Part shown: positions 17,422 through 27,214 of the stretch, one piece after another
Numbering within the stretch: position 1 is the stretch's first letter
How the letters are laid out: the number at the start of each line of letters is the position of its first letter
Source of the DNA: Campylobacterales bacterium
GTDB taxonomy: Bacteria > Campylobacterota > Campylobacteria > Campylobacterales > QNZT01
Reading direction: 5' to 3'
DNA: 44,956 bases
NCBI GenBank assembly: GCA_024278835.1
Contig: JAJRSK010000049.1
Coordinates: 1-44,956 of the forward strand
The notes under the pieces: model-generated
Database searches by the model: none
Told to the model about the DNA's origin: nothing
The model's input: the letters and a program-made list of their open reading frames with translations, nothing else
Position numbers and translations under genes: made by a program

Positions 17422-17697
17422 TTAGTCTTGAACTACGTCTTCACCCGGTGTACCACGGTCTTCTCTCATAGTTAAGCCATCTTTTGGTTCATCCCAAACG
17501 ATACACTCTTCAGTAGGACATGCTTCTGCACATGCTGGCGTATCGAAGTGACCTACACATTCAACACATTTATCTTCATATACAAAATAAATCTCTTCTC
17601 CCGTTGGATTATCTTCATCATCAACGATTGCTTCTGTTGGACACTCATCGATACAAGCGCCACAGTTAATACATGTGTCTAAAATTTTTACTGCCAT
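17422..17697 (-). CDS. 2[4Fe-4S] ferredoxin (YfhL type)
   Basis: A 91-residue electron carrier with two cluster motifs: Cys9, 12, 15, 19 (CINCGACIDEC) and Cys44, 47, 56, 60 (CVECVGHFDTPACAEAC). The eight-residue insert between the second and third Cys of the second motif is typical of YfhL/Allochromatium-type ferredoxins with low-potential clusters. The acidic C-terminal extension is usual. It appears monocistronic, with its own downstream terminator. Confidence 0.93.
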   Translation of the reverse strand: MAVKILDTCINCGACIDECPTEAIVDDEDNPTGEEIYFVYEDKCVECVGHFDTPACAEACPTEECIVWDEPKDGLTMREDRGTPGEDVVQD

Positions 17698-17797
17698 GTT
17701 TTTTCCTTATTTATAGTTTGTCCCCAAATTTTCTTGGTTCTTAAAATTGTATCTAATCCAATATAAAACAATTCTAAAATTATTTGTTTATATTATC

Positions 17798-18955
17798 TTA
17801 TAATCCAAAATAGTTTCGAATTGCCTCAACTTTATCTCTTTTCTCCCAAGTAAAGCCCTGATCTTCACGCCCAAAGTGTCCATACGCCGCTGTTTTTCGA
17901 TAAATCGGTCTCAACAAATCTAAACTCTCTATGATACCTTTTGGCGTTAGCGCAAAAATCTCTCTTACGCAGGCTTCTAGCTTTGACTCATCTACCTTTG
18001 AAGTCTCATGTGTATCTACTAAAACAGAGACTGGCTCTACCACACCAATAGCATAAGCCAATTGAATCGTTGCTTTATCACAAACATCTGCTGCTACCAA
18101 GTTTTTGGCGATATACCGCGCCATATATGCTGCTGATCTATCCACTTTGGAAGGATCTTTTCCAGAAAATGCCCCACCACCGTGCGGACAAGCCCCACCA
18201 TAGGTATCAACAATGATTTTTCTACCAGTTAATCCTGCATCTCCCATAGGACCACCGATAACAAAGCGTCCAGTAGGGTTGATATGATAAGTGATATTAT
18301 CCGTAATCATATCTTTTGGCAAGTTTGGAAGCACAACTTCTCTAATCACATCTTCTTTTAATCTCTCTTGCGAAACTTCTTCATCATGTTGCGTTGAGAT
18401 AACGATAGTATCTACTTCTTTGGGCATACCATCTTCATAACGGATACTCACTTGTGCTTTGCCATCTGGTCTGAGGTATGGCAATAAACCACTTTTACGC
18501 ACCTTTGCTAGTGTCTCAGTAAGTTTATGTGATAGATGTATAGGCAAAGGCATAAGTTCCGCCGTCTCACGACAAGCATACCCAAACATCAAACCTTGAT
18601 CACCAGCCCCAATCTCACCATCTTCTTGATCAACACCTTGATTGATATCAGGGCTCTGCTCACCGATACCATTTAATACACCAGCATGACGATAATCAAA
18701 TCCAAACTTTGCATCGGTATACCCAATCTCTCTTACCACCTCTCTTGCAATCTCTTGCATCGGTGCATAAGCAGTTGTTTTAAGTTCCCCAGCAATCACA
18801 CAAAAGCCATTTGAAAGCAGTGTTTCACAAGCAACCCGTGCTTTTGTATCACGCTCGATGATGTAGTCAAGTATCGCATCACTCACTTGATCTGCCATCT
18901 TATCAGGATGTCCCTCAGTCACAGACTCACTTGTAAATAAAAAGTTTTTTAACAT
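17798..18955 (-). CDS. metK: S-adenosylmethionine synthetase
   Basis: A 385-residue enzyme making S-adenosylmethionine from methionine and ATP. Visible signatures are [26 protein letters not shown] (the substrate-loop region), [12 protein letters not shown] and [16 protein letters not shown]. Length is normal and all motifs are intact. The 144-bp upstream region separates it from the divergent peroxiredoxin gene; I see no SAM-riboswitch-like leader. Confidence 0.97.
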   Translation of the reverse strand: MLKNFLFTSESVTEGHPDKMADQVSDAILDYIIERDTKARVACETLLSNGFCVIAGELKTTAYAPMQEIAREVVREIGYTDAKFGFDYRHAGVLNGIGEQSPDINQGVDQEDGEIGAGDQGLMFGYACRETAELMPLPIHLSHKLTETLAKVRKSGLLPYLRPDGKAQVSIRYEDGMPKEVDTIVISTQHDEEVSQERLKEDVIREVVLPNLPKDMITDNITYHINPTGRFVIGGPMGDAGLTGRKIIVDTYGGACPHGGGAFSGKDPSKVDRSAAYMARYIAKNLVAADVCDKATIQLAYAIGVVEPVSVLVDTHETSKVDESKLEACVREIFALTPKGIIESLDLLRPIYRKTAAYGHFGREDQGFTWEKRDKVEAIRNYFGL

Positions 18956-19099
18956 TAATTTTCCCTATTATTTTATACACTATAGATGTACTATCGTCAC
19001 TATTTTAGCAAAAATTATCTTTTTTAAAATAATGTAATAAAAGATTAAGCATCTATTGGATAATATTTTTCCTCAAACAAAACTTATAAGGAACTTAAC

Positions 19100-19696
19100 A
19101 TGTTAGTAACAAACAAAGCACCAGACTTTACAGCCACAGCCGTTTTAGCAGATGGATCAATCGTAGAAGATTTTAATTTAATGGACAACTTAGGAGAAAA
19201 AGGGGCAGTATTGTTCTTTTACCCACTAGATTTTACATTTGTATGTCCTTCAGAAATCATCGCATTTTCACACAGAATCGAAGAGTTTACATCAAGAGGT
19301 GTTAATGTCATCGGTGTTTCAGTAGATAGTCAATTTTCTCACTTTGCATGGAGAGAGACACCCGTAGATCAAGGTGGTATTGGCAGAGTGAAGTATCCAC
19401 TAGTAGCGGATTTAACAAAACAAATCTCTAAAGATTATGATGTGCTATTTGGTGAGTCAGTCGCACTAAGAGGCTCTTTCCTTATCGATGCAGATGGTAC
19501 AGTAAGACATGCCGTTATCAATGATCTTCCACTTGGTCGTAACATTGACGAAATGATTAGAATGGTAGATACAATGCTATTTACAAACGAGCATGGTGAA
19601 GTATGTCCAGCTGGTTGGGTAAAAGGTGACGAAGGTATGAAAGCAGACACAGAAGGTGTTGCTGAGTACCTAGCAAAACACGAAGACGATTTGTAA
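19100..19696 (+). CDS. Typical 2-Cys peroxiredoxin (AhpC/TSA, Prx1 group)
   Basis: A 198-residue peroxidase. The peroxidatic Cys49 is in FTFVCPSEI and the resolving Cys169 in GEVCPAGW. GGIG at about 92-95 resembles the first of the two hyperoxidation-sensitivity motifs; the C-terminal YF motif is absent. It reduces hydrogen peroxide and organic peroxides with a thioredoxin-type donor. AAGGAAC precedes the ATG. It stands alone and divergent from metK. Confidence 0.95.
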   Translation: MLVTNKAPDFTATAVLADGSIVEDFNLMDNLGEKGAVLFFYPLDFTFVCPSEIIAFSHRIEEFTSRGVNVIGVSVDSQFSHFAWRETPVDQGGIGRVKYPLVADLTKQISKDYDVLFGESVALRGSFLIDADGTVRHAVINDLPLGRNIDEMIRMVDTMLFTNEHGEVCPAGWVKGDEGMKADTEGVAEYLAKHEDDL

Positions 19697-19713
19697 AAAT
19701 TTCATTTTATGAC

Positions 19714-19793
19714 GCAAGAGAAGGCAAAGCCTCCTCTTGCTACGCTTCGCTGAAACTCTTCAGCAGAGAACTCACGCACAGATAAACCGCGCT
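19714..19793 (+). repeat. Intergenic hairpin repeat, copy 2, beginning with a terminator-like hairpin
   Basis: GCAAGAG (19714-19720) pairs with CTCTTGC (19734-19740), enclosing GGC-AAA-GCC; it can serve as the peroxiredoxin terminator although no T-run follows. The rest, 19741-19793, with GCTTCGCTGAAACTCTTCAG and CTCACGCACAG, matches the minus-strand copy at 17331-17382, and 19761-19793 matches 36366-36398. Confidence 0.65.
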
Positions 19794-19858
19794 CAAAACT
19801 CTCTTCAAATATAACCCTTAAACAAATAAGGCAAAGCCTCCTCTTGCTAGGCTTGGCT
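19721..19858 (+). repeat. Imperfect 31-nt direct repeat at both ends of a 76-bp spacer
   Basis: Bases 19721-19751 and 19828-19858 are the same 31-nt sequence except for two C-to-G changes. The second copy runs into the stop codon of the convergent DUF2853 gene (TAG at 19859-19857), so it may have supplied or replaced the original 3' end. Confidence 0.7.
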
Positions 19859-20216
19859 AGGCAGCTGTCTCCTCTGCGCCTAAAACGCTCTCTTTCTCAT
19901 ACATCTTTGTTAACATATAATAAAAACTAGCACGATACTTGTGTCTATTTGATTGACCTAGTTTGATGCAGACCTCTTTGATAGAAGCATTAAGTTTATC
20001 ATCACTCTCAGTTAACCCCAATTTTTTCTTTAAAAAGTTATTTCTCACACGATCTAACTCATCACTATTGGTACATGATACCACTTCAGCATCTACTCTG
20101 TAGATGGCAGGCCCTAAATGAAAGACGACTAATGCCAACAAATCCTCATCCACACTAGACTCATACTTTTTTAAATCATTAAGATACAAGTTATATTTTT
20201 CATCTCTTCTACTCAC
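19857..20216 (-). CDS. DUF2853 family protein
   Basis: A 119-residue acidic-basic soluble protein. The segments LVVFHLGPAIYRVDAE, NNFLKKKLGL and SNRHKYRASFYYMLTK match DUF2853 as I know it. Function is unknown. The C-terminal residues (EETAA) overlap the second copy of a 31-nt intergenic repeat, so the true ancestral C-terminus may differ. It faces the peroxiredoxin gene tail to tail. Confidence 0.75.
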   Translation of the reverse strand: MSRRDEKYNLYLNDLKKYESSVDEDLLALVVFHLGPAIYRVDAEVVSCTNSDELDRVRNNFLKKKLGLTESDDKLNASIKEVCIKLGQSNRHKYRASFYYMLTKMYEKESVLGAEETAA

Positions 20217-20464
20217 AATAGACCCCTTTGCAATAAACTTTAAAGTTAAAATAATTTTCTAGCGATATAGTACACTAATTTCTTATAAAATATAATATAT
20301 TTCACTTTTAATATAAAAAATTAAATTAACTATCTTTTTATAATTTTATTTGTTTCTTTTTTACACACTTTCCCCACCATAACACCCATTTCTAGGCAAA
20401 GTACAAAATTTATTTACAAATATCCCGATGTTACTTTTAGGTGGGGAAATAATAAAGGATATCT

Positions 20465-21295
20465 ATGAAAATAAAAAAGTCAATACTATTAAGTGCAGTT
20501 TTATCTATCATGATAGGTTGCGGTGGTGGCAGTGGCACTGAAACGCTAAGTTTAGAGTCTCAGAGTGTGCAAAGTCAAACACAACTTACACCAAACAGTG
20601 TCTCAGATGCACTAAAGCACAATGAAGATGGAAAGATAACAACCATCAATGCAAGTGGCAAGGTAGAGAGTCTAGCCATCTCTAAAGAAGCCATTTTCTT
20701 TGCAGAAGGTAACAATGGTGTGGAAATCATCAGCATTGGTTATAGCGATAAAATATCTACAGAACTACTCTTTAAGATAAAAGATATCAACGCAAAACAA
20801 GTCACACTCTCCCAGGATGAACAAACACTCTATGTAGAAGATGAAGTAGGCTTTATCCAAATCATCGATATCAGTGATTTAACACATCCTAAAAAAACTG
20901 GTCGTACCACTAAACAAAATATTGACAACGCTGCACTCTCTAAAAATGGTACCTACAAATATATCCCAAGAGGAGAAGAAGGCTTAGAGATAGTCAATAT
21001 CTCAAATCCCTCAAATATCTTTATAGAATCTACCTTTAAGATATCAAATGCCTTCAATGTAGTCTTAGTTGAGAATGATACAAAAGCACTGATAGCAACA
21101 GGATCTGTAGGCATCAACTTACTAGATATCACTAATCCCAGACAAGTTGACAACATCGCTAATTACCGTATCACGGGTGCCAGCGTCACAGGACTCTCAC
21201 TCAATGCCACTGAAGAGTTACTCTTTGTTGCCACAGGAGATGAAGGAGTCTTAGTATTTAACTTGGATATCTTGTTACATAAACTCGGTTACTAA
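20465..21295 (+). CDS. Lipoprotein with LVIVD-type beta-propeller repeats
   Basis: A 276-residue secreted lipoprotein. The signal ends in a lipobox-like SIMIGC with Cys19 followed by GGGSG. The remainder has at least four repeats of LVIVD type (GVEIISIGYSDKI, FIQIIDISDLTHPKK, GLEIVNISNPSNI, GINLLDITNPRQV), which build a beta-propeller; ligand unknown. The palindrome TATCATGATA encodes the IMI of the lipobox. AAGGAT precedes the ATG. A strong hairpin follows 2 nt after the stop codon. Confidence 0.82.
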   Translation: MKIKKSILLSAVLSIMIGCGGGSGTETLSLESQSVQSQTQLTPNSVSDALKHNEDGKITTINASGKVESLAISKEAIFFAEGNNGVEIISIGYSDKISTELLFKIKDINAKQVTLSQDEQTLYVEDEVGFIQIIDISDLTHPKKTGRTTKQNIDNAALSKNGTYKYIPRGEEGLEIVNISNPSNIFIESTFKISNAFNVVLVENDTKALIATGSVGINLLDITNPRQVDNIANYRITGASVTGLSLNATEELLFVATGDEGVLVFNLDILLHKLGY

Positions 21296-21297
21296 CC

Positions 21298-21328
21298 TTA
21301 TCATGATAGCCTAAAGCTATCATGATAA
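21298..21328 (+). terminator. Terminator-like hairpin built from two TATCATGATA copies
   Basis: Bases 21298-21310 and 21316-21328 are perfect 13-bp inverted repeats, each containing the full palindrome, with loop CTAAA. T-rich sequence (CTGCTTTTAACC, then CCTTTTG) follows. It lies directly after the lipoprotein stop and 65 bp before dapC. Each arm is itself a palindrome, so alternative foldings exist. Confidence 0.7.
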
Positions 21329-21393
21329 CTGCTTTTAACCTCCTTTTGCTATAATAAAAGTAAGAAAAACTTACCTAAGACTTAAGGAATTTA

Positions 21394-22521
21394 ATGCAGT
21401 TTCAAACCTACCCTTTTGAGAAACTAACCAATCTTTTATCTAATATCACGCCAAACCCAAAACTCGAACCACTCACTCTGACTATCGGTGAACCTCAGTT
21501 TGAAACACCAGACTTTATACAAGAGACACTTTGCCAAACAAGTCCCCTCTTAAATAAATATCCAAAAACTCTTGGTGAAAAAATCCTCAAAGATGCCCAG
21601 CGTCACTTTGTAAAAAAACGCTTCAATGTGGATTTAGACCCTTCAGAAATCATCCCTACTTTTGGTACAAGAGAAGTGCTTTTTAATTTTCCGCAATTTC
21701 TTCTTTTTGATAAAAAAAATCCTGTCATGGCATTTCCAAACCCTTTTTATCAGATATATGAAGGCGCTGCCATCGCGAGTCGTGCCGAAATTACCCACCT
21801 CAATCTCACCAAAGAAAATGGCTTTAAAGCCCCAATCCAGCCAGAAATCCTCAAAGAGTGTGACTTTGTTATCATCAACTATCCCAACAATCCCACTGCC
21901 ACTTCAGCTACGATAGAAGAGTTAAAAGCTTGGGCACAAGCGGCACTAGATTATGATTTTGTACTGCTTAATGATGAGTGTTATTCAGAGATTTATGTAG
22001 GAGAAAAAGACCCTTCACTCTTAGAAGCCTCTATCATGATAGGCAATGAGGATTTTAAAAATATCATTGTTGTAAACTCGATTTCAAAACGCTCTTCCGC
22101 ACCTGGGCTTAGAAATGGATTTATCGCCGGTGATGCCAAAATATTAAAAGCCTATATGCAGTACCGCACTTATGTGGGTGCCGCCTCACCCCTACCACTA
22201 CAACACGCTGCAGCCGCGGCATGGAGTGATGAAGCACATGTGATCGAAAATCGAGAAAAATATAGCAAAAACTTTGCCATTGCAAGAGAGATACTAGGCA
22301 TCGATACCCCCTCTTCTACATTTTACATCTGGCTTGAGGTAGAAGATGATATTGACTTCACCAAAAAACTGTTTCAAGAGAAAAATGTAAAAGTTTTACC
22401 CGGTTCTTATCTCTCGCGTGGAGAGTTTAAAACAAAACATATTAGAATTGCGCTAGTAGAAAATGAAGAGCGCACCAAAGAAGCACTCACAAGAATCAAG
22501 GAATTATTAGATGGCAGATAA
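21394..22521 (+). CDS. dapC: Succinyldiaminopimelate aminotransferase-like (class I PLP enzyme)
   Basis: A 375-residue fold-type I aminotransferase. Visible motifs are NYPNNPTATSA (substrate/PLP binding), LNDECYSEIY with the PLP Asp region, and NSISKRSSAPGLRNGF with the Schiff-base Lys near 232. Campylobacterota place this N-succinyl-diaminopimelate transaminase next to murC, linking lysine/DAP synthesis to peptidoglycan. The exact substrate is inferred from context. AAGGAATTT precedes the ATG; the end overlaps murC by 11 nt. One TATCATGATA copy is read Ile-Met-Ile in ASIMIG. Confidence 0.85.
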   Translation: MQFQTYPFEKLTNLLSNITPNPKLEPLTLTIGEPQFETPDFIQETLCQTSPLLNKYPKTLGEKILKDAQRHFVKKRFNVDLDPSEIIPTFGTREVLFNFPQFLLFDKKNPVMAFPNPFYQIYEGAAIASRAEITHLNLTKENGFKAPIQPEILKECDFVIINYPNNPTATSATIEELKAWAQAALDYDFVLLNDECYSEIYVGEKDPSLLEASIMIGNEDFKNIIVVNSISKRSSAPGLRNGFIAGDAKILKAYMQYRTYVGAASPLPLQHAAAAAWSDEAHVIENREKYSKNFAIAREILGIDTPSSTFYIWLEVEDDIDFTKKLFQEKNVKVLPGSYLSRGEFKTKHIRIALVENEERTKEALTRIKELLDGR

Positions 22522-23824
22522 AATCCACTTTATCGGTATTGGCGGTATCGGGCTTTCGGCACTGGCACGTTTTTTAAAACGAAATGGCTACGAAATATCA
22601 GGCTCAGATATGAAAGAATCGCATATCACACGACTCCTTCAAGCTGAAGGCATCAGTGTCTCTATCCCACAATCTCCATCAAATATCACAGACCAATCTA
22701 TCGTCATCCACTCCGCCGCTGTAAAAGAAGACAATGTTGAACTCTTAGAAGCCAAGAAAAAAGGGATGTTAGTTCTCTCACGAAAAGAGTCTCTTCCTTT
22801 TGTATTAAAAGGCAAAAAAGTCTACGCAGTCGCAGGTGCACACGGCAAAAGTACCACGTCTGCGATGCTTGCCTCTGTGGTATCTGGCTCAGTACTCATC
22901 GGAGCAGAGAGTAAGCAATTTGGCTCAAATATGCACTATGAAGAGAGTGACAATATCATCTTTGAAGCAGATGAAAGTGACTCTAGCTTCTTAAATGTTA
23001 CCCCACATATCGCTATCGTCACCAACGCAGAACCTGAACATATGGAACATTATGATTATAACTTAGATCGTTTTTTTGATGCTTACCGTACCTTCATCGA
23101 AAAAGCAAAAATTCGCGTACTCAATGCAGAAGATGCGTTTCTAAGCACACTTAAAGACATCGAAGCCATCCGGCTCTATCCTAGTGTCGATATCAAAAAC
23201 ATTAAAACTATTATCAGAGAGGGAGAACCTTACACCTCTTTTGTATTAAAAAATTTAGGTACCTTTGAAGTGTTTGGCGTAGGAGAACATATCGCGATTA
23301 ATGCCTCTCTTACTATCCTTGCCGCGATGACGCAAAACTCTCTTGAAGAGGTACGAGAGAGATTAAAAGCCTATAAGGGAATAAAAAAACGCTTTGATAT
23401 CTTGGAAAAAGATGAAACGCATGTCATCATCGATGATTATGCCCATCATCCAACAGAGATAGAAGTCACCATCAAATCAGCCAGAAAATATGCCAAACTT
23501 TTAGGATTTAAAAAAGTGGTTGCCATTTGGCAACCACACAAATACTCACGCACTATCGACAATCTAGAGAAATTCAAAGAGTGTTTTGCTGGCATTGATG
23601 CGCTTATCATTTTGCCTGTATTTACCGCTGGTGAAAAAGAGCAATTTATCGATTTTGAAAAACATTTTGGACAATACCACCCTATATTTGCAGATAAAGT
23701 TAGCCGTCAAAAGGGAAGGCTAAAAATCCTCAAAGGTGCCCAAACCATAGAAGAGTTACACAATGGGCTCATCATCGGTCTTGGGGCTGGAGATATCACG
23801 TATCAACTAAGAGGAAATAACTAA
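22511..23824 (+). CDS. murC: UDP-N-acetylmuramate--L-alanine ligase
   Basis: A 437-residue Mur ligase adding L-Ala to UDP-MurNAc. The start IHFIGIGGIGLSALA is the UDP-binding loop, AVAGAHGKSTTSAM near 108-121 the ATP P-loop, EADESDSSF and TNAEPEHMEHY are catalytic-centre motifs, and DDYAHHPTEI is the C-terminal domain signature. It overlaps dapC by 11 nt and is followed immediately by a small membrane gene. Confidence 0.96.
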   Translation: MADKIHFIGIGGIGLSALARFLKRNGYEISGSDMKESHITRLLQAEGISVSIPQSPSNITDQSIVIHSAAVKEDNVELLEAKKKGMLVLSRKESLPFVLKGKKVYAVAGAHGKSTTSAMLASVVSGSVLIGAESKQFGSNMHYEESDNIIFEADESDSSFLNVTPHIAIVTNAEPEHMEHYDYNLDRFFDAYRTFIEKAKIRVLNAEDAFLSTLKDIEAIRLYPSVDIKNIKTIIREGEPYTSFVLKNLGTFEVFGVGEHIAINASLTILAAMTQNSLEEVRERLKAYKGIKKRFDILEKDETHVIIDDYAHHPTEIEVTIKSARKYAKLLGFKKVVAIWQPHKYSRTIDNLEKFKECFAGIDALIILPVFTAGEKEQFIDFEKHFGQYHPIFADKVSRQKGRLKILKGAQTIEELHNGLIIGLGAGDITYQLRGNN

Positions 23825-24157
23825 ATGTACATCAATATACTATTTATCATTATCATGATAGTCGCTATACTCATCATCGCTAAACAAAAAGAGTTAACAA
23901 AAGCTGTTAAAGGATTTGTAATAACGATGTTACTTTTAGCCGTAGCAGTCGCTGTTTTATTTGAGTATGGTAACAGTCAAAGTGATAAAAATTCACGTCC
24001 CACACTCAACGCTTTCAAACAAGGGAAAAGTTTACATTGTTCTGGCAATGATATCAGCAATAAAACCTATAGTTATGAGCCAGGCACCTCCTCTTTTCAA
24101 CCGCTTATCAATGTCGTAGGAGAAACTTTTTCTGTGCATGAGTGTACCATCAAGTAG
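23825..24157 (+). CDS. Small membrane protein between murC and mutS2
   Basis: A 110-residue protein with two hydrophobic helices (about 3-20 and 30-47) and a short, probably periplasmic C-terminal domain with two Cys (LHCSGND and HECTIK) that could form a disulfide. I recognise no family. The ATG directly follows the murC stop codon and its own stop directly precedes the mutS2 start. One TATCATGATA copy encodes IIIMIV of the first helix. Confidence 0.65.
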   Translation: MYINILFIIIMIVAILIIAKQKELTKAVKGFVITMLLLAVAVAVLFEYGNSQSDKNSRPTLNAFKQGKSLHCSGNDISNKTYSYEPGTSSFQPLINVVGETFSVHECTIK

Positions 24158-26361
24158 ATGAAAGAGATACTCTCCAAGCTTGATTTAAATGAATTTATCG
24201 GCACTTACGAACACTTTTTAGCCCGTCCTAAACCGCTATTTATAGAAGGCGATGTCAATTTACATTTTCGCTTTATCAAAAAGATTTCCCCTACAGACTT
24301 TACCCCACCAAAAGAGGTAGAAAATGTAGATTCAAGCCTCATGTATCTGAAAAAATCAGGCACACTCAAACTACGAGAAATCTATGCCTTTGTCAAAATA
24401 ATTGAATATTTTCTCTACCTTAAAAAACTCAAATTTGATGATGAAATACAACTCTGGCTTGAAAAAATCATCATTCCCCCAGAGATACTAGAAATAGTCC
24501 GTTACTTTGATGAAAAAGGCTCTCTTAGAGATGAGATAGATGAGAGATTTGTCGCCTTAAACCAAGGAATAAAACAGTCAAAAGAGCAGATAAAAGAGCA
24601 ACTGCGTCGCTTACTCACCTCCTCTAAACTTTCCCCTTACCTAGTAGATAAACAGATTCACTATCTTGATGAGAGTGAAACCCTGCTTGTGCGTGGTGGG
24701 TTTAATCATGTCTTAAAAGGGTCTGTGGCAGGTAGAAGTACCGGAGGATTCTTTTATGTCATCCCAGAAGCACTCTCAACCCTTAAGAAAAAAGAGGCAG
24801 AGTATCTCAGTCAAAAGCTAGAAGTCATCTACGAATATGAAAAAAAGATTTCTAACACATTTCACAAATTTGAACCATTTCTCTCTTTCATAAATCGTGA
24901 ATTTGACCGCTTTGATCACTACCAAGCACGCATCTTTTTTGCCAAAAGTCGAGAACTTGAGTTCATCAAACCAGAAAAAATAGCAAAATTAAACTAGAAA
25001 ATTTCGCCCACCCTGCCCTACACGACCCAAAGCCAATCTCACTAAATTTTGAAAAAAAGATACTCATGATAACAGGTGTCAATGCCGGTGGTAAAACGAT
25101 GCTTTTAAAAGCTATCCTCTCGGCCGTCTTTATGGCAAAGTATCTCCTGCCTATGCGTATAGATGCTAGTAAATCCTCCATCGGGCACTTCAAAGAAATC
25201 AGCGCTATCATCGATGATCCCCAATCGGTTAAAAATGACATCTCTACCTTTGCCGGACGGATGCAAGAATTTTCCAAGCTTTTTGGCAAAGACAACTTTA
25301 TCGTAGGGGTAGATGAGATAGAGCTAGGTACAGATTCTGATGAAGCTGCCACGCTTTTTAAAGTCATCTTAGAAAAACTCTTAGAAAAAAATAGCAAAAT
25401 CATCATCACCACCCACCACAAACGCTTAGCCGCCATGATGGCTCTCAATGATGAAGTGGATTTACTAGCTGCTATCTATGATGAAAAAAACCAAAAACCT
25501 ACCTATGAGTTTTTACACGGCACCGTTGGAAAGTCTTATGCTTTTGAAACAGCCCAGCGTTACGGCATCCCTTCTCACCTCATACAAGAAGCCAAGATAG
25601 TCCATGGCGAAGACAAAGAAAAACTAGGTGAGTTGATACAGAAAAATATCGACTTAGAGCTAGAAGCCAAAAGAAGACTCGCACAACTTAAAAAAGATGA
25701 AACCCGAGTAGAAAAACTCAAAACTTCACTCGAATCACAAAAAGAGAGAGCCGATGCATCTCTAAGAGAGAGCCAAGCCCTCTTAGAAAAAAAGTACCAA
25801 ATAGCCATAGATACTGCCAAAGCAGCAGCAAAAGAGAAAGACCCCGCACAAATCCACCGTCTCCTCAACACCGCTAACAAACAACGAAATGAAAGCCGAG
25901 AGAGAGAATCCCAACAAGAGCCACTAGAACTAAAAGTAGGCGACTTCGTTAAATACAACAACACTAAAGGAAGGATACTTTCTCTTCGTAAAAATGAAGC
26001 GATGATTGAATCTGAAGGGATGAAACTACGCATTCCTATCTCTCAACTCAAACGCTCAGGTAACAATCCCCCAGCAAAGAAAAAACCCCAAGTAAAAATC
26101 CAAGTCCAAAGACCAAGCCACGCATCTGTCAAGCTAGACTTGCACGGGTTACGCGCAGAAGAGGCGATAGAAAAACTAGATAAATACCTCTCTGATGCCC
26201 TCATCACCGGCTATGATGAAGTACTCGTCTATCACGGTGTAGGAAGTGGCAAACTCGCTTATGCTGTCAAGACCTTTCTCAAATCCCACCCAAAAATAAA
26301 AGGCTTCATCGATGCCCCTGCCAATATGGGTGGCATGGGTGCGACGGTGGTGCGACTGTAA
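24158..26361 (+). pseudogene. mutS2: mutS2, frameshifted (or read through by assembly correction)
   Basis: The two frames 24158-24997 and (from about 24981) to 26361 together give one MutS2 of about 734 residues: an N-terminal domain, the ABC ATPase with Walker A GVNAGGKT and Walker B IVGVDEIELGTDSDEA, a long coiled coil, and a C-terminal Smr nuclease domain with LDLHGLRAEEA and YHGVGSGKL. The frame breaks at a run of six A (24975-24980); seven A would restore the reading EKNSKIKLENFAHPALHDP. MutS2 acts on recombination intermediates or stalled ribosomes. Everything else is intact, so a recent mutation, slippage switching or a sequencing error are all possible. The ATG at 25066 is internal and not a real start. 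Confidence 0.88.
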
Positions 26362-26449
26362 CCCATCTTCTATCATGATAAGCGCCATTTAATCTCTATT
26401 GACATTTTTGATGCATATCTTAGTACAATGCCACTACAGGAGAATAATC

Positions 26450-27214
26450 ATGAATAAAAATGCAATACTCGGTATAGGATTTGTCCTACTTGCCATCATA
26501 GGGTATCAAGGATATCTATTAAGCCAAAAAGATACCCCACAAGAAGATGCTGTCATAGAGAAAAAAATTGTTAAAAAAAATGCACCAGAAATCACTATCA
26601 ACATCGACAAAACAAAAAATGAAAAACAGGTGAGAACAGCCACCCAAGCACCAACAGTATCAAAACTCACAGATGATGAGAGACGACTGCAAGACCAAGA
26701 AAATATCGAAAAAAGTATCCAAGATGTTTTTAAAAGTATCTTTGCTTCCAAAGAGGTGCAGGATGGCTTACAGCAGTTTAAACAACAAGCAGAACAAGGG
26801 ATGAAAGAACTTCAACACGAGTTAGAAAATCTCCCTTCCAAGATAGATAGCCTACAATCTGAACTCAAAGATGATCCTTTTTTCTCACAAATTTTAGGAC
26901 AATTAAAAGGATTTAGTGGTAAACAACTCGAAGATAAAGGCGACTATTACTATCTCAAAACTACCGTAGTGGGAGGTAAAGAATCCAAAGTTGACATCCA
27001 AACAAAAGGAAACTTTCTTACTATCATGATAAGTGCAAAAGAGGACAAAACTACAACAAAAGATAACACAACGATGCACCAAAGTTCTTCTCAAAGCAGT
27101 AAAAATGTCCTTCTACTCCCTGCAGATGCTCTAGTAGAAAAACTACAAACCCACTATGAAAATGGTATACTAGAAATCACCATACCAAAATTAACAGCAA
27201 AGACTAGCCTATGA
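26450..27214 (+). CDS. Membrane-anchored protein with Hsp20-like C-terminal domain
   Basis: About 254 residues. I chose the ATG at 26450, preceded by AGGAG with 7 nt spacing; an upstream in-frame ATG (26399) has no such site. One N-terminal membrane helix (about 5-22) is followed by a polar linker, a helical segment with GLQQFKQQAEQGMKE, and a C-terminal domain whose GDYYYLKTTVVGG and YENGILEITIPK look like the alpha-crystallin domain of small heat-shock proteins. The topology is extracytoplasmic by inference. The end overlaps the thioredoxin-like gene by 4 nt. One TATCATGATA copy encodes TIMIS. Confidence 0.7.
   Translation: MNKNAILGIGFVLLAIIGYQGYLLSQKDTPQEDAVIEKKIVKKNAPEITINIDKTKNEKQVRTATQAPTVSKLTDDERRLQDQENIEKSIQDVFKSIFASKEVQDGLQQFKQQAEQGMKELQHELENLPSKIDSLQSELKDDPFFSQILGQLKGFSGKQLEDKGDYYYLKTTVVGGKESKVDIQTKGNFLTIMISAKEDKTTTKDNTTMHQSSSQSSKNVLLLPADALVEKLQTHYENGILEITIPKLTAKTSL

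Noticed and set aside
18956-19099. SAM riboswitch before metK
   Set aside because: The leader is short and AT-rich and lacks the paired elements of known SAM riboswitches.
25066-26361. Separate MutS2-like gene starting at ATG 25066
   Set aside because: The ATG sits just before the Walker A motif in the middle of the conserved core; homology continues upstream in the same frame to the A-run.
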